This document shows, piece by piece, positions 1 through 5,097 of a stretch of 5,097 bases of DNA. The stretch lies in NCBI GenBank assembly GCA_012965445.1, contig DTSJ01000070.1, forward strand, positions 1-5,097, given 5' to 3'. The position numbers and the translations under genes were made by a program. Source of the DNA: Candidatus Hydrogenedentota bacterium. GTDB taxonomy: Bacteria; Hydrogenedentota; Hydrogenedentia; Hydrogenedentiales; GCA-2746185. Below the pieces are notes generated by a model. The model was not told the origin of the DNA and searched no databases. It saw nothing but the letters and a program-made list of their open reading frames with translations. Every line of letters begins with the position of its first letter. Positions within the stretch are counted from its first letter, which is position 1.

Positions 1-665
1 TAGCAGGCTTTGATAAGAATACATTCAAACTGGAAATCTTGGCTCCGGATTTACTCCTGCATGCCAGCTGGAGAACTGTCCCCGTCGGTTCGGGAGCCTA
101 CTCGGTGAATTCCAACCTACTGCTACTGAAAAAAGAAGAGAGATGGGTAGAGATTTTTAGGGATACCCACGAAGGAAGCTCCCGTAGTGGCGCTGATTAC
201 TACTCGAATACAACTTTAGATTTTAGCTATGATTCAGCAGGCCGCGGGGTCACAATACAGAACAAACACTTCAGGCGACTTTTTCTATATGAGGAACCTG
301 AACTCCTCGCAAAACGGAGGCCATCTGGAAACAAAAGAGACGTAATTCTGTTTGAAAAAGGGTACACTTTCTTCATAAAATGGTCGTGCAAGATTACAAG
401 AGACGGAATCGAATGGGGCGACGGTCATTATTCTCTGGATTTGATGGGAGAAACCTTTGGAGTAATCGCAATCGCAAAATTTCTTCAGTCCCAGAGGAAT
501 TTTCGCTCGGAAAAAGCTATGTCAACTGATGATTTGGCACAACACGTTAAATCGCTAAATCCTCATCTTAAAAACCCTGCTTCCTACAGTGGGGAGATCT
601 TGTTCCGAAAAGGACTTGCGCCATATGAGCAAAACAGGGCGCACGTGTACCAAGGTGGAGAATAG
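1..665 (+). CDS. Hypothetical protein, 5'-truncated by window edge
   Basis: The reading frame is open from base 3 to the TAG at 663-665, giving about 220 residues, and there is no stop before the window edge. The TTG at 39 is therefore probably internal and the true start lies upstream. I do not recognise the family. The visible part is rich in aromatic and charged residues and in alternating hydrophobic patterns (for example VILFEKGYTFFIKW, then IEWGDGHYSLDLMG), which suggests a mostly beta fold followed by a helical C-terminal third. No membrane segment or catalytic motif is evident. Sample lines of this stretch run at roughly 40-47% G+C, against about 57-67% in sampled lines of the two long genes to the right, so it may have been acquired horizontally. 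It converges on the L,D-transpeptidase gene across an 88 bp gap. That it is a real gene is fairly sure; its function is unknown. Confidence 0.7.
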   Translation, partial: AGFDKNTFKLEILAPDLLLHASWRTVPVGSGAYSVNSNLLLLKKEERWVEIFRDTHEGSSRSGADYYSNTTLDFSYDSAGRGVTIQNKHFRRLFLYEEPELLAKRRPSGNKRDVILFEKGYTFFIKWSCKITRDGIEWGDGHYSLDLMGETFGVIAIAKFLQSQRNFRSEKAMSTDDLAQHVKSLNPHLKNPASYSGEILFRKGLAPYEQNRAHVYQGGE

Positions 666-714
666 GTCTTTGCTACAATCAAGGAATTCGATTTGTTCGC
701 AGTTTTCAGTTTCT

Positions 715-749
715 TCCTCCGCACCTCTGCCTCTCCGCGCCTCTACGTT
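715..749 (-). repeat. Degenerate purine-rich GAGG tandem repeat
   Basis: Read on the minus strand, this stretch holds four imperfect units that end in AGAGG or GGAGG (GTAGAGG, CGCGGAGAGG, CAGAGG, TGCGGAGG). It begins just after the stop codon of the L,D-transpeptidase gene and is preceded there by TTTAAC. Similar low-complexity repeats (GCAGAG/GCGGAG units next to TTAA) are common between genes in several phyla, including PVC bacteria; I am relying on memory for that. It is not coding and forms no clear hairpin. Its function is unknown. It occupies the place where a bidirectional terminator would be expected. Confidence 0.55.
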
Positions 750-753
750 AAAG

Positions 754-2415
754 TCACTCCCCTTCCTCAATCGTCCCCGTAATCAAAACCCGCATCCCTT
801 TATCCACCATCCCGTACATCTCAATCACATCATCATTCAGCATCCGGATACACCCGTGCGATGAAGGTTCCCCGATCCGCGCCTCATCATTCGTCCCGTG
901 TATATATATGTTCCGAGCAAAAGAATCAACGTTCCCGCCCTTGTTCAGTCCAGGCTCCTCACCGCTCAGCAGCAGCACCCGACTCAACACCATGTCCTCC
1001 TTCGTATCCTCGCCCGGTTGCCAGACCTCGCGCGTCGCGATGCGAGATCGAAACACCTGGCCCCACGGCGCATCGTCTCCTATTTTTTTCTCAATAGAAT
1101 GCCAACCAAGCGGCGTTTGCAGACTGTCCATCTTCGAACCGATGCCCTTCTCCGCCGAAGCACACCGCGCCTGATAAATCACCGTGTCCTTGTCTACGAT
1201 CCGCAGCATCTGTTCATCAACCGACACCCAGATGAACGCACCGCCTCCCGTATTCCCCACCCAATCCGCAGCGTCCAGCGCCGCACGCGCTTCCGTCGAT
1301 AATGGTTCAGGCATAGAATGACTCCGATATTTTTTGACGACCACAGACATCCCCTCCGGCGCATCCATCGTCACTCGGCTCGCCACAGGAACTGTCACCG
1401 CCGCACCAGTCTTCACATTGAACGCAAGCGTGACCCGACCCTGCGGAACAGGAACTTCCAATCGCGCAGACTCCACCCGCTTCGAAAATCGCGGCACGAC
1501 CTCAATCGTGTCCCAGCCGGCCTCTCCCGGCGCAACTCCAAACACATATTCAGGAATCAGGTAGAGTGGGGAAGGGTTCTCCGAAAAATCCTCCACAAAA
1601 CTCATCAAATCAATCGCAAGCTGCTGCTCCCCAGCAATAAAACACGCCTCCACGACATACGGAACATACCATTTCGGACAGGCAGCCCCTTCCTTGCGAA
1701 TCAAAGCGATCACCTTCTCCGTCGCCGCTTCGTCCGCCACACCAAAGCACACCGCAAGCGCTCCAATAGCCACGGAAGGAATTTCGGATACCATTTCAGC
1801 CGCCATTTCCGACTTCAACGAACGCGCCTGCGCATCCCAACGTCCAGTTTCCAGGCCCAGATTCCGATGCAATTCCGCAGTGGAAATCAGCGCACGATAG
1901 TAAAGAAAATTCAGAACCAAGTCATCGTCAGAATCACCTGTCGCCAATAACCCGGACTCAGAAACCTGCCCGGCAAAATGTTCCATCAGCCCCGGCAGCG
2001 CACTCTCAACAAGCGTCCGCACATAAGCATCGTCGCCCGAAAACCGATGGTACTGCCAGAGCAGCGCAGGCCAATGCAGCGAATAATTGGCCTCCTCGCC
2101 TTCCCGCTTTTCGGATGGAAAGAACGAACGACTCAAAAGCGACCTCGGATACTCCGTCGAAGCGTCAAGATAAAAATGTGCGCGGAGAGCAGGGGAGGGG
2201 TTAGTATCGTGCAACAGATAAGACGCGCTCAAAAGCCCCGTCCGATAGCTATTTTCTTCCGCAGTAAACGCTCGATGCGCCTGAGTCCACACATGACTCA
2301 GCGTCTTATCAGAAAATTCCAGACGCCCCTGCGATCCAACAATTTCCGCCTCAGCCAACCCAAATGTAAAGCAAACCAGACTTACACCCAGCAGTTTGTG
2401 AAAAATACGACGCAT
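754..2415 (-). CDS. Exported GH78-like toroid fused to L,D-transpeptidase (YkuD)
   Basis: This 553-residue protein starts at the ATG at 2415. That start is chosen over the ATG at 2499 because it gives a typical signal peptide: MRR, a hydrophobic core, then an AEA cleavage site at residues 21-23. Residues about 36-280 resemble the (alpha/alpha)6 toroid of GH78 alpha-L-rhamnosidases (YSLHW-PALLW at 111-120, LYYRAL near 171-176). Residues about 281-345 match the rhamnosidase C-terminal beta domain (LIPEYVFGVAPGEAGW, then VPVPQGRVTL). Residues about 390-548 form an L,D-transpeptidase domain with TPLGWH at 434-439, IHGTN from 505 and SHGCIRM at 519-525; Cys522 is the predicted nucleophile and His506 the motif histidine. 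L,D-transpeptidases make 3-3 peptidoglycan cross-links or attach proteins in the periplasm, and this domain looks intact. The toroid lacks the acidic catalytic motif usual in GH78, so it is probably a binding module. The fusion is unusual. Confidence 0.85.
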   Translation of the reverse strand: MRRIFHKLLGVSLVCFTFGLAEAEIVGSQGRLEFSDKTLSHVWTQAHRAFTAEENSYRTGLLSASYLLHDTNPSPALRAHFYLDASTEYPRSLLSRSFFPSEKREGEEANYSLHWPALLWQYHRFSGDDAYVRTLVESALPGLMEHFAGQVSESGLLATGDSDDDLVLNFLYYRALISTAELHRNLGLETGRWDAQARSLKSEMAAEMVSEIPSVAIGALAVCFGVADEAATEKVIALIRKEGAACPKWYVPYVVEACFIAGEQQLAIDLMSFVEDFSENPSPLYLIPEYVFGVAPGEAGWDTIEVVPRFSKRVESARLEVPVPQGRVTLAFNVKTGAAVTVPVASRVTMDAPEGMSVVVKKYRSHSMPEPLSTEARAALDAADWVGNTGGGAFIWVSVDEQMLRIVDKDTVIYQARCASAEKGIGSKMDSLQTPLGWHSIEKKIGDDAPWGQVFRSRIATREVWQPGEDTKEDMVLSRVLLLSGEEPGLNKGGNVDSFARNIYIHGTNDEARIGEPSSHGCIRMLNDDVIEMYGMVDKGMRVLITGTIEEGE

Positions 2416-2426
2416 ACTTTGTCCCC
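2416..2426 (-). promoter_or_regulatory. Putative RBS supporting the start at 2415
   Basis: On the minus strand, GGGGAC with its G4 run (plus-strand CCCC at 2423-2426) sits 7 bases upstream of the ATG at 2415. It is a weak match to Shine-Dalgarno, but together with the signal peptide it supports this start over the upstream in-frame ATG at 2499. Confidence 0.4.
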
Positions 2427-2503
2427 GATACCACGATTCGACTATGGTACCACGCCCGCGCGACCGATAAAAGTACAGTAAAAACAAAGTCGCACTCATA
2501 TAT

Positions 2504-2518
2504 GGGTTGACATAACCC
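2504..2518. repeat. Short inverted repeat GGGTT-N5-AACCC
   Basis: Five-base arms (2504-2508 and 2514-2518) flank a GACAT centre and overlap the TTGACA at 2507-2512. A palindrome on a -35 element could be an operator. It is short enough to occur by chance. Confidence 0.25.
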
Positions 2519-2531
2519 CCCCCAAAAAAAA
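2516..2531. repeat. C8A8 double homopolymer tract
   Basis: Eight C residues (2516-2523) run directly into eight A residues (2524-2531), between the candidate -35 TTGACA and -10 CAATAT of the rightward gene and also overlapping the candidate -35 of the leftward gene. Such runs are prone to slipped-strand length change, which would alter promoter spacing. Seeing the tract is certain; a regulatory role is inference. Confidence 0.6.
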
Positions 2532-2567
2532 CAACAATATCCCAACGTAACCGAACAAGTGATCTGA

Positions 2568-3003
2568 ATGAACCGTTTTCTCTATACCTCGAGTTGTTTA
2601 AGTCTCTTCCTGATTCCGATCATTTCGTCGGCACAGGAAAACCTCACCACGATTCTCGAACGCGGATATTCCGCCCAGTGGTTCGTATGCGGCCCGTTTG
2701 AATCCGATCTGGATCAGGGAATCATCGAAGCTGTCGCCAACGCGCAGGTCCCTCTTGGACGCAACGATTTCATGGCATCACGCGGAGGCACAAAAAACGT
2801 CCAGCCCGCCCACGGACTCGAAGTCGACAAAGAAGACGGCATCGCGATATGGCTCCGTACACGCGCAGAAGACAGCGTCGTCGATTTCTCCCCCTTCTTC
2901 AAGCAGGCCGATTCCGGTATCGCATTCGCAGCATTCTACGCCGACACTCCAAACGAACAATCAGACGTTCTATCACCCCTTCGACCTAAAGACCGAAGAG
3001 TAG
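2568..3003 (+). pseudogene. Exported GPF-motif module, frameshifted and 3'-truncated
   Basis: The ATG at 2568 opens a signal peptide (MNRFLYTSS, hydrophobic core, ISSAQE with cleavage near residue 22). It is followed by a beta-rich module with WFVCGPFESDLD at residues 38-49 and PLGRNDFM. A W-x-x-x-GPF motif near the N terminus is typical of large secreted proteins with jelly-roll, galactose-binding-like domains. Coding character in this frame fades after NEQ (codons to 2960). The frame one base further on continues plausibly as QTFYHPFDLKTEE and stops with TAG at 3001-3003. Past about 3000 the original frame only reads the antisense of the next gene, giving an Arg/His-rich tail, and its stop at 3140 should not be trusted. 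The product would be about 145 residues, much shorter than proteins with such a leader module. I call it a broken or truncated gene; a sequencing error causing the shift is possible, but it would not restore the missing 3' part. Confidence 0.6.
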
Positions 3004-3005
3004 AT

Positions 3006-4766
3006 CTACAGCACGGACTTGCCCCTTCCAGATCCCGGAACCTTCACACCCGTCAATGCGCCAATCGTCGCCGCCACATCATCCATCTCAACCCGCGTAG
3101 ACATCTTTGTCTTGCGAATACTCGGGCCGCTCAAAATTAACGGCGTGCGCAGCGTCGGATCATCCAGCTTGCGCCCGTCCGACCGCACCGAAAACGCATG
3201 ACCGTAAGCAGAGGTCACAATCACGAAAGTATTCTTGCGCATCTCGTGGTCCCGAATATATTTCAGCAAACTCCCGAGCAGACTGTCCAGCCGTTGTAGC
3301 CCATTATCAAATGCATCAATCGCCTGTGGGCGTCCGCTCTCAGGATACATTCCGTCAATCTTTCGCAGCTCGGAAATGTCCTCCAGCGAGCGAAGCCGAA
3401 TCAACATAAAAAATTTGATCGCCTGATGGGCGTCAATCCAGCTCTGCGCCTTCTTCACCGTTAAGCCCGAACCCTGGTCCGCATCGTAGCTCGCGTCAAA
3501 GAGCTCGAAACCCGACTCGATTCCACCGCCATACTCCAGAGCAGATCCGCCTCCCTCCGTAAAAGCTATCGTACTGTAACCTGCATTCGCCAGACGCTGC
3601 ACGAGCGAATCCGACTGTGTACCGCCCGAAAACAACGCATCAACTGCATCTCCCACCTCGGCCGACGGAGAAAACATATTTGGAAAAGAAAGTCCGCCGT
3701 AGCCAAGCTTATCCAGCGACGGTGTCACGTCCCGTTCATATCCCATCATCGAAAGGTGGTTTGCCGCCAATCCGTCCACCAAGATCACCACGATATTCGG
3801 ACCACGAACCAGCGGACGTTCAGCATGATTGAAAGGTCCTGACATGGTCACGATGCTCGGCGGTGGCGGTTCAGTACCCGGCGTTTCAGAAAGGTTGTAT
3901 ACAATCGGTCGAAGACCCAGAATCCGTTGCCAGTTCGGTTCTTTCTCGCGAGTCCACCGGACCTCGTAAGATCGCAGTCCTTCCGGAACATACTCGTTCG
4001 GTACACGAATTTCCGACCACATTCCCCCAGTTAATGCAGTCGACGACTGATACACCTTTTCGTCGTCACCATGCATCACAAAAGTCGCGTACACGCGCCC
4101 CACGTTGTTCCCGTGCGTGTTCCCCTGGGTCTTCCCCCACCGCGTCGTAATCGTCTGGCCTTGTTTGTAAACTGTCTCCACACTGATGGTAGCGCCCTCC
4201 TGCATTCGCCGCGCGTCCGCATGCAGCGTTCCGATCAACACGTTCTCGACCCCCGTCGGCACCCGCGTGCGCGCCGCCTCAAGCGACTCTACCCAGCGCG
4301 ACTGAAAAACGATCCCAAGAAAAACGAACAGAAGCGTCGCACCCGCGTAGCCAATAACACCCTTTCGACTCGACGGAGAGCCTTGAAGAGACCCGTAGAA
4401 CGTCGATAGCTTTAGGAAAAGATGAATCACGCCGAACCCTCCGAGATAAAGCAACGGCTCAACACGTTCGAACATCTCTTGGGGCCAGGGTACTGAAACG
4501 TGAAGAATGTACGGAAGAAAAATAAGCGTCGCGCTGTTCGAAGCCATCTCGGACAAATACGTACTTCGCGCCGTCGTCGGAGCCAGAAACCTCAGTCCGC
4601 CCATATACGCACATTGGAGTGCAAGATAAATAGAACCTGAAGTCGAAAAAATAAACAGTCCGGAAGAAAGGTCAGGCACAAAGCCCAGTCCAAGCATGAC
4701 CGACCGACAAAACGTGCCGAACAAACCCGCCGAAAGCATCAGCACGAGAGAATAAATATAGACCAT
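3006..4766 (-). CDS. Five-helix membrane protein with degenerate sulfatase domain
   Basis: This 586-residue protein has about five N-terminal membrane helices (near 2-22, 34-56, 78-94, 104-122, 137-155), an unrecognised beta-rich periplasmic linker (about 160-295) ending in PGTEPPPP, and a sulfatase/alkaline-phosphatase fold domain (about 322-586). The layout recalls LtaS-type phosphoglycerol transferases. The fold is recognisable from PNIVVILVDGLAANH (323-337), TPSLDKL (348-354), FPNMFSPSA (361-369), TFVIVTSAYGH (513-523), LRTPLILSGPS (539-549) and DDVAATIGALTGV (562-574). The first metal Asp is kept (Asp331). The nucleophile position, Cys, Ser or Thr in active relatives, appears to be Val371, and the metal-binding DHG motif reads AYGH at 520-523. 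It is therefore probably catalytically inactive, perhaps a binding or scaffold protein. Its stop faces the end of the broken exported-protein gene only 2 bp away. The fold assignment is firm; the role is unknown. Confidence 0.85.
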   Translation of the reverse strand: MVYIYSLVLMLSAGLFGTFCRSVMLGLGFVPDLSSGLFIFSTSGSIYLALQCAYMGGLRFLAPTTARSTYLSEMASNSATLIFLPYILHVSVPWPQEMFERVEPLLYLGGFGVIHLFLKLSTFYGSLQGSPSSRKGVIGYAGATLLFVFLGIVFQSRWVESLEAARTRVPTGVENVLIGTLHADARRMQEGATISVETVYKQGQTITTRWGKTQGNTHGNNVGRVYATFVMHGDDEKVYQSSTALTGGMWSEIRVPNEYVPEGLRSYEVRWTREKEPNWQRILGLRPIVYNLSETPGTEPPPPSIVTMSGPFNHAERPLVRGPNIVVILVDGLAANHLSMMGYERDVTPSLDKLGYGGLSFPNMFSPSAEVGDAVDALFSGGTQSDSLVQRLANAGYSTIAFTEGGGSALEYGGGIESGFELFDASYDADQGSGLTVKKAQSWIDAHQAIKFFMLIRLRSLEDISELRKIDGMYPESGRPQAIDAFDNGLQRLDSLLGSLLKYIRDHEMRKNTFVIVTSAYGHAFSVRSDGRKLDDPTLRTPLILSGPSIRKTKMSTRVEMDDVAATIGALTGVKVPGSGRGKSVL

Positions 4767-4777
4767 CTAAGCCCCCC
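4767..4777 (-). promoter_or_regulatory. G6 putative RBS of the sulfatase-like gene
   Basis: On the minus strand a run of six G residues (plus-strand 4772-4777) lies 5 bases before the ATG at 4766. It can pair with the anti-Shine-Dalgarno through G-C and G-U pairs but lacks the usual A. I found no convincing promoter for this gene in the 191 bp upstream. Confidence 0.4.
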
Positions 4778-4867
4778 TATCTGCTCTCGTCATCGGATCT
4801 ACATGCCAAATACTGCTCGAATTCGCCCGAATGAAACGAAACCGGATTCCACTCTGAGCCGTCAAAC

Positions 4868-4897
4868 TTGGTTGTATTCCCGTCGCTTTGGTATGAT
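4868..4897 (+). promoter_or_regulatory. Extended -10 promoter for secA
   Basis: TATGAT at 4892-4897 is preceded by TG at 4889-4890, the extended -10 arrangement, with a partial -35 TTGGTT at 4868-4873 and an 18-base spacer. Transcription would begin near 4904, leaving about 55 bases of leader before the secA ATG. This is the best sigma70-type promoter in the window. Confidence 0.55.
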
Positions 4898-4942
4898 ATG
4901 TACCCGTTTTCATGTGGCGCAGTGTACCACGACAAAATCACC

Positions 4943-4957
4943 GGAGATCAATACCCC
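4943..4957 (+). promoter_or_regulatory. RBS of secA
   Basis: GGAG at 4943-4946 lies 11 bases before the ATG at 4958. The spacing is longer than usual, but the protein's N terminus matches SecA from this Met, so the start is well supported. Confidence 0.5.
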
Positions 4958-5097
4958 ATGCTGGGTAGTTCATTGCTCAAAAAGCTCTTTGGAACCAGCA
5001 AAGAACGCGATTATTACCGATTAAAGCCGGTTCTCGATAAAATTTCCGTCTTGGAGTCCCATTTCGTCGCCATGACCAACGATGAATTGCGTACTCG
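4958..5097 (+). CDS. secA: SecA preprotein translocase ATPase, N-terminal fragment
   Basis: Only the first 46 codons are in the window; the frame runs off the right edge without a stop. The start MLGSSLLKKLFGTSKERD, followed by a helix with LKPVLDKISVLE and then MTNDELRT, is the conserved SecA N terminus (amphipathic helix, K-K-L-F-G, the region that contacts membrane and SecYEG, then the DEL segment before the ATPase motor). SecA is the cytosolic motor that drives unfolded preproteins through SecYEG, and full-length proteins have roughly 850-1000 residues. The Walker motifs lie beyond the window. It is transcribed away from the sulfatase-like gene from its own extended -10 promoter. Its usual clients would include the exported proteins at this locus, but secA is a housekeeping gene and adjacency alone implies no specific link. 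Confidence 0.9.
   Translation, partial: MLGSSLLKKLFGTSKERDYYRLKPVLDKISVLESHFVAMTNDELRT

Larger units (their letters stand above)
2427..2567. promoter_or_regulatory. Divergent intergenic region with candidate promoters
   Basis: This spacer separates the L,D-transpeptidase gene from the divergent exported-protein fragment. On the plus strand there is a perfect TTGACA at 2507-2512, but the best following -10-like hexamer, CAATAT at 2535-2540, is 22 bases away, longer than the usual 16-18. On the minus strand TATATG (2502-2497) lies 17 bases after TTGGGG (2525-2520). Neither pair is strong, so these are only candidates. No good Shine-Dalgarno precedes the ATG at 2568. Confidence 0.3.

Noticed and set aside
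666..714. Intrinsic terminator between the convergent genes
   Set aside because: The only inverted match (AATC/GATT around AAGGAATTC) is too short, and no U-tract follows a stable stem.
1318..1950. 210-codon plus-strand open frame inside the L,D-transpeptidase gene
   Set aside because: It is antisense to a well-supported gene, very rich in Arg and His, and has no recognisable motif, as expected of a shadow of GC-rich coding DNA.
2416..2499. Upstream ATG at 2499 as the start of the L,D-transpeptidase fusion
   Set aside because: It would put 28 Arg/Tyr-rich residues before a good signal peptide and would overlap the likely promoter region.
3004..3140. Continuation of the 2568 open frame to the stop at 3140
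   Set aside because: This part is antisense to the sulfatase-like gene and codes an Arg/His-rich stretch unlike the rest of the protein.
4803..5024. 73-codon plus-strand open frame upstream of and overlapping secA, considered as a SecM-like leader
   Set aside because: It overlaps the secA start in another frame, begins upstream of the best promoter, and has neither a signal peptide nor a recognisable arrest motif.
1..5097. CRISPR array, tRNA, rRNA or insertion sequence
   Set aside because: I saw no regularly spaced repeats, no tRNA-like cloverleaf, no rRNA signature and no transposase or terminal inverted repeats.

Overview
The window looks like chromosomal DNA of a Gram-negative bacterium. 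The sequence features suggest the Planctomycetes-Verrucomicrobia-Kiritimatiellota (PVC) group: a sulfatase-superfamily membrane protein, a rhamnosidase-like fold, a GPF-motif carbohydrate-enzyme module and a purine-rich intergenic repeat. That placement is inference from gene style, not from a marker gene; the only marker present, secA, is cut after 46 codons.

Layout: (1) 1-665, plus strand, the 3' part of an AT-rich gene of unknown function whose start lies outside the window. (2) 666-753, a short convergent gap holding a degenerate GAGG-type tandem repeat. (3) 754-2415, minus strand, an exported 553-residue protein that joins a GH78 alpha-L-rhamnosidase-like toroid and its C-terminal beta domain to a complete L,D-transpeptidase (YkuD) domain. 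(4) 2416-2567, a divergent intergenic region with a C8A8 double homopolymer and a small inverted repeat. (5) 2568-3003, plus strand, the signal peptide and first module of a secreted protein, apparently frameshifted near 2961 and cut off 2 bp before the end of the next gene. (6) 3006-4766, minus strand, a five-helix membrane protein with a periplasmic sulfatase/alkaline-phosphatase fold domain in which the nucleophile and the DH metal motif are replaced. (7) 4767-4957, a divergent intergenic region with a good extended -10 promoter for (8) secA, whose first 46 codons reach the window edge.

The most interesting theme is the reuse of degenerate enzymes at the cell envelope. A rhamnosidase fold lacking its usual acidic catalytic motif is fused to an apparently active peptidoglycan transpeptidase, and nearby on the same strand lies an LtaS-shaped protein whose sulfatase domain looks catalytically dead. 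Both would face the periplasm. A glycan-binding or sensing role coupled to peptidoglycan cross-linking is a reasonable hypothesis, but nothing in the sequence proves that the two proteins work together. The broken reading frame between them suggests this locus has been rearranged.
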